The position numbers and the translations under genes were made by a program. Below the pieces are notes generated by a model that was not told the origin of the DNA, made no database searches, and saw nothing but the letters and a program-made list of their open reading frames with translations. This document shows positions 31,597-41,639 of a DNA stretch of 64,000 nt, piece by piece. Origin of the DNA: Dryocosmus kuriphilus (Eukaryota; Arthropoda; Insecta; Hymenoptera; Cynipidae). Position 1 is the first letter of the stretch; each line of letters opens with the position of its first letter. The stretch covers positions 126,911,410 through 126,975,409 of the forward strand of contig CM076196.1 of NCBI GenBank assembly GCA_038277395.1, read 5' to 3'.

Positions 31597-34500
31597 GGCG
31601 TAAAATTTCATTATGTGGAAGCAGGGGACAAGGACAAACCCCTTTTACTATTTCTACATGGATTTCCAGACTGTTGGTTATCGTGGAGAGAACAACTACC
31701 GGTTTTATCGAAGTATTACAGGTATACATCAACAATTTTGTATCAACTGAGGTAAAACTACTCCTTTTGGAAAATAAAATCGACCCGAGTTGCTAAAATC
31801 CCTTATGAAAAGGAAGTATTGGTAAGTATTGGATCTAATACTTACCCATACTTTTTTCATAAGGGATAGCGCCGATTCATCGGAATTTCTCTTAACTGGT
31901 ATCTCTGAACAATCCGGACTCTACTATCTTCAGTTATTATAATCGGTATCTAATTATTTATCGTCCAAGAAAATATATACGTATTAGGGTAGACAAAACA
32001 TTAGGTTTGAATATCACTACACATAATGACCTAAAGTGTCCTTTTTTCAGCGACAATTCTTCTTATTAATTAAAAACTAAAATGATTTAATTTTATACGA
32101 TAAAGGTAGCCAATTTTAAGCTCCGTTAAGTATCCCTTTTGAACGGGAAATTTTAAGGTTGATGCAAGTTCTATATATTGACCGATTTTTATTTTTTTAT
32201 GCAAAATAATGTTCTTGACAAATGTCACCGATTATCGGGTTAGCGCATTTACATTACTAATTTTGATGTTATTATTATAAAGGATATTGTAATAATCTGT
32301 GTTATTTCCATTTGATGTTATTGACATTTGTCAGCTGACTTCAACCTTGAACCTCTAAAATTTTTATTACAGGGTAGTAGCTTTAGATTTGAAAGGATTT
32401 GGTGACAGCGATAAGCCACCTAGACGAAGTGCATACAAAATTGAAATTTTAGTGAATGAGTTGGAACAATTCATTTTAGCTCTTGGAGTTAAAACTTGTA
32501 GCATAATTGGTCACGACCTTGGAGGTCTTTTAGGGTGGTACATGGCGGCTTTACATGGAGACCTGGTATATAAATTTGTAGCTATAGCAAGTCCACATCC
32601 GAATATTTATTGGAACGGGGTGTCTGGCGAGACTGCTTTTGGTGACAAGTTAGTTGTGTTTAAAATCATGTGTCAGTTACCTTAATTACATTTTTAATTA
32701 AATATAATCATGTTCCTATAATGCATTTATATTAATGTTTTAGGTGGACACACTTCAGCAGACTGCCCTTTTTGCCAGAGATAGATGCTTTAAAAGAAGA
32801 TCTTTCAATAATCAACGACACGTTCAAGCATCTTCAAATAAACGAAACCAGTAAAGCAAAAATTTACGTCGAAGCTTACAAGTATGCTTTTAGCAGAAAA
32901 GGTAAGCCGAGGAATATTATAGTTTAAAAAATACAAATTTTTTTTTGGTTTCTCATGCTGCCCTACTGAAAGACCCCAAATGAGGAATACTATAATCTAC
33001 TCTCTAAATCGGAATTAGTAGAAAACTAATAATTGAAATAGCGGGAAATTATTTACCAATTGATTCAGTAAGCACTTCTACACTACCGGTCAAAATTGTG
33101 CGTCCACTTACGAAAATCGAATTTTAAAAGGCTTGTTTTAGAAAGTGGCTGACTCCGCGAAAAATTAAGTTACAAAGATTTTTGAAATTCTGAAATCTCA
33201 TTCTCAAAACGAGACCTATAGCATGCAAAAATATTCACTGGTTCTCGAATTATCAAAAAAAAAAAAAAAATGTGAAAATGTGCTAGAGAAGAAAAGCTGT
33301 CGGCTCGACCGATTGATTTTCGTCAAAAAACAACAGGGCGCAGATAGGCCGTGAGTTACGTATTTTTCATGACACGTGCAACGAAAATGTGACTTTCGCT
33401 GCCTCTCGAGCGATACGAAAATGACCCATTCTTGACGAATCGAACACAAATCAGCTTGCGGGACGAAAGTTGCGTTTTCGCCCCGTGGGGCGAAAAAAAA
33501 TCAGCTATAGATGCAAAAGTTGATCAGCTGAGCAGACGAAAGCAATTTTTATATGTCTTTGCGTTGGTATGACTGAATAAAAGATATCGGGTTACGCGTA
33601 CGTATGTCTCTGCTGGTAACTTCACTATAGCAACGAGGCTCGTAACACTCATAACCTCCATTCGTGTTAAAGACGCTGTCATTATCCCTCAAGAGGCAGC
33701 TAAAGCCATATTTTCGTTGCGCTTGTTATGAAAAATATCGTGCATATCAAGTGGCGAATGGCAGTGATTTCTGACGAGTGTGAAATTTGCCACCCGAGCG
33801 AACCCTACTCGCCCTACCTATCTCTTCTGTGTCTCTCCTTGGCTGTCTCTCTCTATCATGGTCATCTAGCCACGGCGGTGGCGCCGCTTCTTTATTTTTT
33901 TCGACATTTTAAGACGCAAAAAGTTTTCTATGGCAATTGAAGTGAATGTGGTGCTTTTGTGTCAGTGCAGATGCCTAACTCACGTTTTTCGTCTGATTTA
34001 CCTCCCTCGGAGGGAGGGAGTGACATGAATAGTGCTTTTGAGGCCGGTTCTCATGATACGGCTCCTCTCTTTAAGAGAGCTCGCGTAAAGTATTCTGAGG
34101 AGTGCCTTGAGGGCCTGCAAAATCAAATTAATGCTCTTACATCATTGCTCACATAGGACTCCTTCCCTCAGATTCCCTCAGATCCGCCTAGGGAAATTGA
34201 GAGCGTTTTGACGAGACCCAGGGAGAATCCCAGGTTATAGGATTTAGGTAAGCTTAGGACTGATATTGATGAGAAGAGGAGGTTACGCCCAGCTTCAAAG
34301 GAACAGTTGGAGATTCTTAACGTCTTGCAGCGTTTTGATACAGCTGAGTGGAAAGAGGTAAGGTATTCAAATGCCTTAAAACATTTTGCAGCTTCTCCAG
34401 GCTTCACAGACCTCAGGGTGAACTAGGAGTTTTGCCACCTTGTTAAGAGGGTCGACCCGTTACTTCCGTCTGATCGAGTTTTAGGAGGTTTGTGCAGGAC

Positions 34501-37327
34501 AGTTTTAGAGCAAAAGGAATTGCTTAGAAGGAGCCTTCATGGAGTAGTAGACTGGGCTTTTGCTAGCCCCTCCGGTCTTAATCCTACATCTCTTTTCGAG
34601 AATTTGTCACTCTCTCTCGGCCCGGGTTGTGAGTTGAACAGGAATCTTGAAAATACTTTACAGGTTATTTGTGGAAAGAGAGCCGAGGTAGTCGAGCATC
34701 GAAGAGATCGTCTGCTAAGAGAAATTCCTATTAGAAACCTTACGGTAGGTTCCTCCTTCTAACGAGTATCTTTTTAGCTAGCAGCATTTGCTTCCACTAA
34801 TACAGTCTCTAGGGGGTTCTCAGGCATGGTTAAATACCCCGATATATCTAACCAACAGGAAGCCCTTTCAGCAGAGAGAACAGCCGCAACCGGGTTCGTC
34901 TAATTTTCGTTCCTCTAGGTTCGCAGGCAAGCCGTCACAGTTCTTTAGGGGAAAATTCTCCTCTGGGCGTTACAGCGTTAAATATAGAGGTGGAGCACAG
35001 AGAGGACCCAGAGCCAGGGCAGATGATTCCCTTCCAAAGAAACAGGAAAAAAAACGGCAATTCATTGATTCGGGAGTTCTCGGGGGGACAACTAGCGGAT
35101 TTTCAGGACAGATGGTAGACGTTGGGAGCACCTACAAATTTATTAAAAATCATCTTAGGTACTCGTATCCCGCTGGTGTCAAAACCTCATCTAATAGGCA
35201 GTTGGAGTTTTTCCAGGTTCAAGACAAGGGTTTCTCCTCCATTAACCGAGCAGATCGAGCTTTAGAAGTCTCAGGGAGTTTTGGAAAGACCAGGGAACCC
35301 AGGATCAGGTTTCCTTTCAAAAATCTTCTTAGTAAAGAAGATTTCCGGAGGGGTGAGACCAATCTTCGACCTACGAGGCCGCAACTCCCATGTGAGGGTG
35401 AGAAAGTTTCGTTTGATGTCTCATTTCAGGATCCTAGACTTCTTGCAGGAGGGAGACTGGATGATACGAATAGACTTGTCCCTGGCCTATTTTTACGCGC
35501 CAATCGTACAGGCCCACCGATGTCTCCTTCGTCTTATTTACGACAAGGAACTTTACCAGATGACGAGCTTGCCCTTTGGCCTCTCATCTGCCCCTCAGAC
35601 CTTCGCGACAGTAACGAACTGGATTGCGGAAATCCTTCGGTCGCGAGGGATGAGGGTCATAGTATATCTCGACGATTTTCTTCTGGCGTCTCAGGACCGA
35701 ACCATATTATCCGCTCATATCATGAGACAATAGATCTCCTGGAGCACTTAGGCTGGGTGGTAAATCGACAGAAAAGTATCCTGAAACCCTGTCAGGAGCT
35801 GGACTTTCTGGGTGTGACCTGGAACACCCGAGAGAACCTAATGAGCTTGCCGGAATCCAAGGCTCGCAAGATTTTGGATTTGGTAGGGGAGCTACAGATC
35901 TCAGGATCTTCTACCCTTCGACAGACTCATTGTCTCTTTGGGCATCTGAACTTCGCCACCTTTCTCATTCACAGGGGTCGTCTTCATTGCCATCATCTTC
36001 AAAGATTTTTGACTCTCTTCAGACAGGGAAGGCTTCGGCAGAGGTTACATATCTCTCGGAGAGTCAGGCTGGAATTAGAATGGTGGAGCGAGAGCTTAAC
36101 ATCGACTACTTGCCTACACAAGGGTCAGATTACTCACTTCTTAGTAACCGATGCAGCGGAATCGGGTTGGGGAGCGCAGTTGAACGACGTTCTCATCTCA
36201 GGATCTTGGAATAAGAAGCAGAGAGGTTGACACTCCAACCGGAAGGAGATGTACGTAGTGTTTGCTGCATTAAAGCACCAATCTCATCGCCTTCGGAATA
36301 TCCATATCCTGGTGCAAACAGACAACAGGACGCTAGTGGCCCACCTTCACAAGGAAAGGGGCACCAAATCTCTTGATCTGCTGGATCTAACCTTCAAAGT
36401 TCTCCAATTGGCCGATCGCTTCAGTTTAACCCTATTAGCTGCTTATCTGCCGGGTAGATACATCGGAATAGCAGATGGTCTTTCCAGGAAAAAAGCTCTG
36501 CCGGAATGGCATTTAACACCCGTGGCTACAAGGGAGATTTTCAGAAGATGGAGCGTTCCGGAAATCGATTTGTTTGCATCGGCAGATTCAGCCGTAGTCA
36601 GGAGGTATGTCTCAAGAGACTTCAGAGATCTATTTGCCTACTTCACAGACGCCTTCAGTGGTCCTTGGATGTTCAAGCTGGGTTGGGTATTCCCTCCTCC
36701 CTGTCTCATGTCAAGAGTCCTGGTCCATCTGAACAAGTGCAGAGGCACGTTCCTGCTAGCAGCCCCCAGGTGGGATCAAGCATTTTGAATGGCAGACTAA
36801 GGAAGCTGTAAAATTTGTTTGGAATTGTTCTGTAAGACTCTCAAAACCCGTAAAAGGGAGAGAGTATAAACTAATATACAAGAATATAGGACCCCATGCA
36901 GGTTCTCACATAGGTTCATATGTGATTCTCCGGGCCCAATTACGTATGCGATTTATTATAGGAAATTAAAGAGGAATCCGTGTGAATTTTCATGTGGGGA
37001 TTTTCAGTTGGGTCTAGCTTAGAAATAAAAGTGAAAATTAAATATTAATGCTCGATTATTTTTTTTTAGAGGATTGGACAGGCCCAATTAATTATTTTCG
37101 CAATCTGCCGTACAAACGATTAAATGTAAACTCTTCTGAACCAATTTACACTCAAACGTTACTTTTAATTGGTAACATGGATCCTACTGTCACACTCGAA
37201 AGTATTGTTCAAAGTTCAGAGTATATAGAAAAGGTCAGTTTAAAAGTAGTTCCTGGAGCACATCATTTTCCTCACCAAGAGAAACCAGAATTGGTGAATG
37301 AAGCAATCATGATGAAATTTCTTATTG
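31597..37327 (+). CDS. epoxide hydrolase-like alpha/beta hydrolase, partial host gene
   Basis: Four exons join in frame with GT...AG borders: 31597-31721, 32373-32648, 32744-32901 and 37070-37327. They encode the core of an EPHX3/4-type epoxide hydrolase: oxyanion motif HGFPD, nucleophile Asp in GHDLGG (codon at 32515), lid segment with KYAFS and PINYFRN, catalytic acid in GNMDP (37180) and catalytic His in AHHFPHQEKPE (37264). All key residues are present. The N-terminal exon, usually a membrane anchor, and the last exon after FLIG are not in view. The third intron is 4.2 kb because a DIRS-like element sits inside it, on the same strand. This appears to be a live host gene. Confidence 0.9.
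32902..33958. other. intron sequence upstream of the DIRS-like element
   Basis: Inside hydrolase intron 3. A phrase CACTACCGGTCAAAATTG at about 33082 resembles Tc1-type transposon ends, but no matching inverted end was found. A CT-rich tract lies at about 33835-33855. No gene. Confidence 0.35.
33968..34762 (+). pseudogene. DIRS-like gag protein with three TAG stops
   Basis: One continuous frame from ATG 33968 (MPNSRFSS) to 34762, interrupted only by TAG at 34154, 34238 and 34424. It contains a basic patch with a predicted coiled-coil (EECLEGLQNQINALTSLL), a Glu/Lys-rich centre and a Leu-rich C part with RTVLEQKELLRRSLHG. All three stops are amber and could derive from CAG by a single C-to-T change. 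Role: particle-forming protein of the retroelement, inferred from position. Confidence 0.55.
34788..36788 (+). pseudogene. DIRS-like reverse transcriptase and RNase H, frameshifted
   Basis: Reverse transcriptase motifs lie in the frame at 35281-35733: FLVKK, GGVRPIFDLRGRN, GDWMIRIDLSLAYFYAPI, LPFGLSSAP and the catalytic VIVYLDDFLLAS. The connection and RNase H region lie in the frames of 34788-36230 and 36249-36788: VTDAAESGWGAQL, then KEMYVVFAAL, VQTDNRTLVAHLHKERGTKS and the closing PGRYIGIADGLSRK, followed by PEIDLFAS. At least two frameshifts and a TGA at 36228 break it. The N-terminal part is Arg/Gly/Ser-rich. It fed cDNA synthesis when intact. Confidence 0.8.
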
Positions 37328-37956
37328 GTAAGTAATTTTTAGGTTTTTTTAATGTTGGGCCACTTTTATTATTTCATGGGCTTCAAATATTAAGAAAAAT
37401 AACCTATCAATGGTGAAGATTGAATCAATATTACGATTTTTTTTCTAAAACGAAAGAAAACATGAAAAATCTCAAATAATTAATGTTAAATAAACAATTA
37501 ACATGTATTATGTTTACAAATGTGGCTATTTCCGTCAAGTTTCATATACTATTTGTAAAAGTATCGAATTTTGAGGTGAAATAACTAGTGATAATATTGT
37601 TAAATTAGTATTGAATTTGACAGTACTCATTACTTTTATAATGAAATTAAAACATAAAATAGTCATAGGATTTTTTATTTTACACTGGCGTCCTTTTTCA
37701 AACTTATTCAAAATGTAATCATATGGTGTTCTGCATTAGAATCGAAACTAATTATTTGCCAGCAAGTAATTACTTTCCGTTCTAGCTATGCAGCATTTAA
37801 AAATGAAATTTTGAAAAATGCGTTTTGGAACACCAAAATCTATGTCATAATTTTGCCCGGCCTGTTTTAATAATTTAACATTATCTGAAAATTAATTTTT
37901 TAATTTCAACCATTTATCTCATTTTTTTTTTAAGGCAGCTTTTTGAATAGGGTAGA

Positions 37957-37961
<5 letters not shown>
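37328..37961. other. AT-rich intron or flank
   Basis: Downstream of the last visible hydrolase exon. It begins with a good 5' splice site (GTAAGTAA at 37328), so a further exon should follow beyond the transposons. No gene seen. Confidence 0.4.

Positions 37962-38007
<46 letters not shown>
37962..38007. repeat. (TA)n microsatellite flanking the mariner-like element
   Basis: About 23 TA dinucleotides directly abut the left end of the transposon. A shorter TA run abuts the right end at 40641-40656, consistent with insertion into a TA repeat. Confidence 0.9.
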
Positions 38008-38010
<3 letters not shown>

Positions 38011-40640
38011 GGTGTTTTTTTTAACTTGACAAATCGAAATATCTCAAAAAATACGCATCCTACGAAAAAAATGTTTTTAATAAAAACTTTTTATTTTCGA
38101 GGGGGAAAAGCGGGTTTGCAAAAATTTACCCCACCCCACCCCCTAAGGGGGCAGGGGTGGGTGTAACTTCGTAATTTCAAATGGGAACCCCAATTTTTTA
38201 TCACAGATTCAGATTCTCATTTATGAAATACGTAAGTTTTGTTTGAAATTTTTTTTTTCGATTCGCGATAGATGGCGCTGCAATTGCAAAAAATGTAATT
38301 GTTGAGTGTTTCAAGGATAACGCTTCCAAACAAAAAGTAAATGAGACGTGTTGAATGTAAGGAAGATCATTCAATTGTAATAAATTCAATTTTGGACATT
38401 ACTTTCGGGGTGCTTGATTTCAGTGAGTCCCCTCGCCTCTCACCATCGGGGTGCTTGAACTTTCGGCCAAGGCACAGTAAAAGTGCTAAAACTGCAGAAA
38501 AACTTTCCCGAAAGCAGTTGGTTGTCGATAGTCGATTTTGGATGTAGACATTACATATCATTGAGTCAGTCGGTCACACAATCGAGCGCTAACCGCGTCT
38601 GTCCGTGATTAACGTTCATTCGTTAGGAGGGTTGATTGTGTTCATTTGATTTGGGTGTGTTGATTGCGTTCATTTGAGTTGATCGTAATTAGTTGCTTTC
38701 GTTTGGATTATTATTGTTGGTCACGTTCGTTTGGGTTGGTTTAGGTGTCGTTGTATTCCCTCATTACTTGAATTAAAGAATTTTACAATGGAAATTCTAT
38801 CTCAACAACAGAAAATTGAAATGATTCTCATTTATGGAGAAAGTGGCAGGAATATCAATGATGCTATCACGCTTTATGCTCATCGTTTTCCAGAAAGTGT
38901 TCCTTCACAATCTTCCTTTTACCGGGTTGTCAGAAAGTTCATGGCTGACGGAAGTGTACAATCGAAAAAAAGGAACCGTCAATTAAGGGTTACTGGAGTT
39001 GATAAAGAAATCGCGATTTTAGCTGCAGTCACTCATGACCCTCATGTTAGTACGCGACAACTTAGCCGCGATTCCGGAATGTCTCTATCGAGTGTTTGTA
39101 AGATATTAAAACGTAATAAATATCATCCTTATCATATTTCACTGCATCAAGAACTTCATGGCAATGATTTTCAGAACCGCGTAACATTTTGTCAATGGGC
39201 GCTCCAGCAGATACAAGGAAACCCCAACTTCTTTTTTCGAGTAATGTTCTCAGACGAGTCTTCTTTCACAAACCATGGTAACGTTAATCGACACAACATG
39301 CATTATTGGAGTAGAGAAAACCCACACTGGTTGCGTGAAGTTGAGCATCAGCGTCCATGTTTAGTGAATGTTTGGTGTGGAATAATTGGAGATCAACTTA
39401 TCGGCCCGTATTTTATTGATGGCAATTTGAACGGTGAAAAATATCGTAACTTTTTAGAAAATGAACTTCCAACATTGTTTGAAGACCTAAGCTTGGAAGT
39501 GCGACAAAACATGTGGTTTCAAAATGACGGTTGCCCAGCACATTATTCGGCAATCGCGCGGGAAGTACTCAATCGCGAATTCAATGGTCGATGGATCGGT
39601 AGAGGAGGTCCGGTAAATTGGCCTGCCAGATCGCCAGGCCTTACGGCGCCGGATTTCTATTTGTAGTGTTATCTAAAGAGTAACGTGTATCAAGAAGTGC
39701 CCACAACTCGTGATAACATACTCGAGCGAATCAGGTCTGCTTGTGCACAAATAACACCAGACACACTTCGCAGTTGTGTGGAATCTTTCGAAGCTCGGAT
39801 TAACAAGCGCATCGAAGTGGGAGGACACCATTTTGAGCACTTATTGTAAAATGTAAATCGAAATCCAGAATTCAGATGGTGAGAGGCGAGGGGACTCACT
39901 GAAATCAAGCACCCCGACGGTGAGAGGCGAGGGGACTCACTGAAATCAAGCACCCCGAAAGTAACGTCCAAAATTGAACTGATTACAATTGAATGATCTT
40001 CCTTAGATTCAACACGTCTCATTTACCTTTTGTTTGGAAGCGTTATCCTTGAAACACTCAACAATTACATTTTTTGCAATTGCAGCGCCATCTATCGCGA
40101 ATCGAAAAAAATTTTTCGAATAAAACTTACGTATTTCATAAAGGAAAATCTGAATCTGTGATAAAAAATTGGGGTTCCCATTTAAAATTACGAAGTTACC
40201 CCCTACCCTGCCCCCTTAGGGGGTGGGGTGGGGTAAATTTTTGCAAAACCGCTTTTCCCCCTCGAAAATAAAAAGTTTTTATTAAGAACATTTTTTTCGT
40301 AGGATGCGTATTTTTTGAGATATTTCGATTTGTCAAGTTAAAAAAAGCAATTTCATTTTTCGCAATTTCAGCGCCATCTATCGCGAATCGAAAAAAATTT
40401 TTCGAATAAAACTTACGTATTTCATAAAGGAAAATCTGAATCTGTGATAAAAAATTGGGGTTCCCATTTAAAATTACGAAGTTACCCCCTCCCCTGCCCC
40501 CTTAGGGGGTGGGGTGGGGTAAATTTTTGCAAAACCGCTTTTCCTCCTCGAAAATAAAAAGTTTTTATTAAGAACATTTTTTTCGTAGGATGCGTATTTT
40601 TTGAGATATTTCGATTTGTCAAGTTAAAAAAAACACCCTG
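38008..40640 (+). mobile_element. Tc1/mariner superfamily transposon (DD41D type)
   Basis: Ends CAGGGTGTTTTTTTTAACTTG at the left and the inverse CAAGTTAAAAAAAACACCCTG at the right, with TA on both sides. The terminal inverted repeats are about 440 bases, from 38008 to about 38450 and from about 39870. The right terminal part is duplicated in tandem: 40064-40340 recurs at 40345-40640. A 42-base unit at 39880-39960 (GGTGAGAGGCGAGGGGACTC) is also doubled. It encodes one transposase. Confidence 0.85.
38788..39849 (+). pseudogene. mariner-like DDD transposase with one nonsense codon
   Basis: A 353-residue cut-and-paste transposase in a single frame from ATG 38788 to TAA 39847. Paired helix-turn-helix DNA-binding parts occupy roughly residues 1-120. 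The catalytic residues are Asp in VMFSDESSF, Asp in QNDGCPAHY and Asp in TAPDFYL, with 41 residues between the second and third, the spacing of the DD41D (rosa-like) group. An in-frame TAG at 39664 stands where relatives have Trp (FYL-W), a one-base G-to-A change. The C terminus after it is intact. It is therefore a recent pseudogene. Confidence 0.85.
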
Positions 40641-40671
40641 TATATATATATATATAATATTATTATTATTT

Positions 40672-40855
40672 AGCAGTTCGAACTTGGAAGTTCATTGCCT
40701 CATTTACCCGAAACCGCCACGCATCTCTATCCTGTGCATCTTCCATCCAGTTTAAGTAATCATGTCCTAGCTCTTTTAGATCGTCCCAAGTTTTTCTCCC
40801 ATCTTTTTCTCGGTCTACCTAGAGGTCTCTTGCTGTTCGGTTTCCCTCTTAATAA
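40672..40855 (-). pseudogene. non-LTR retrotransposon C-terminal tail
   Basis: On the minus strand the sequence reads KRPLGRPRKRWEKNL and then, after a frameshift, DDLKELGHDYLNWMEDAQDRD and AWRFRVNEAMNF. This is the well-known C-terminal tail of LINE reverse transcriptase proteins. It is followed (to lower coordinates) by an AATAATAATATTATATATA tail, the microsatellite 3' end expected of such elements. Only the last part of the LINE is present, a typical 5' truncation. Confidence 0.75.
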
Positions 40856-41639
40856 AATTATCTACAAGTATAAAGTCACAAAAATAAACGAAAATAAGTC
40901 TGAAATAGCTCCACATTTTAAAAAATTGCTCGTTAAAAAAACGTCGCAGAACAACGCATATTATACCATGAGAAAGCTTACTTTATTAAGCATAAGGGGA
41001 GACGACATCTATTTATGTGCCTTAATTAGTTTAGAAAATATCCTTCGTGAAAGGATGAAAACCGTGACTTTTTCGCGTCACTCTGGTGTAACCTGACTTT
41101 CAATGACGAAAACTTTAAAATAAACAATTGGAAAATTTGGAAAATTATTCTATATATACTTTAACATTTGGTTACGCATACGTACAAACTACATTTTAAT
41201 ATATTAATAGCAATTAACCTAAATTACAATTGAAGATGACTATGCTATCTCCTGTAATTTACATAGTATAGAGTTGTATTTTCGGTCAAATTGCTTGGGA
41301 AATTTCAACGAATACAATAAAATAAGAATTAAGTATGACAAATTGAAAATTTGTTAGTTAATAAATAATATTTCTGGGTGACCGATGAATGATTGTGTTA
41401 GTGCGAGCTCATAGCAGGATACCACAGCTGAAGGGTTAACTTCAATGGCGTAGGCATGTGGGCGAATGGTTTGATGTTCCAAAAACGGAAATTTTAAATG
41501 AACGAAATTTTCTACCAATTTCTTTGTACATGAGGAACAGTGCTAAAATATATTACTTAATTTACATTGAGAATAATAGGGTATAAACGAAACTACGAGT
41601 ATAAAGAACAAAGTACCTTTCAATCGCTGTATCCAAAGG

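Larger units (their letters stand above)
33959..36811 (+). mobile_element. DIRS-like retroelement, 3' truncated, in a host intron
   Basis: Gag-like, reverse transcriptase and RNase H sequences follow each other on the plus strand. The reverse transcriptase and the RNase H with its PEIDLFAS extension are characteristic of DIRS-type elements, which insert with a tyrosine recombinase. Only about 260 bases separate the last similarity from the next hydrolase exon and no recombinase is encoded there, so that module is missing. Terminal or split repeats were not found. It lies in the sense direction of the hydrolase gene. Confidence 0.75.

Noticed and set aside
33082..33125. Tc1-type transposon end (CACTACCGGTCAAAATTG).
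   Set aside because: Only one end was seen; no inverted partner or transposase nearby.
33968..34762. Amber-codon reassignment or readthrough in the DIRS-like gag.
   Set aside because: Other genes here use ordinary stops and the hydrolase exons have none; three C-to-T changes in a dead element explain it more simply.
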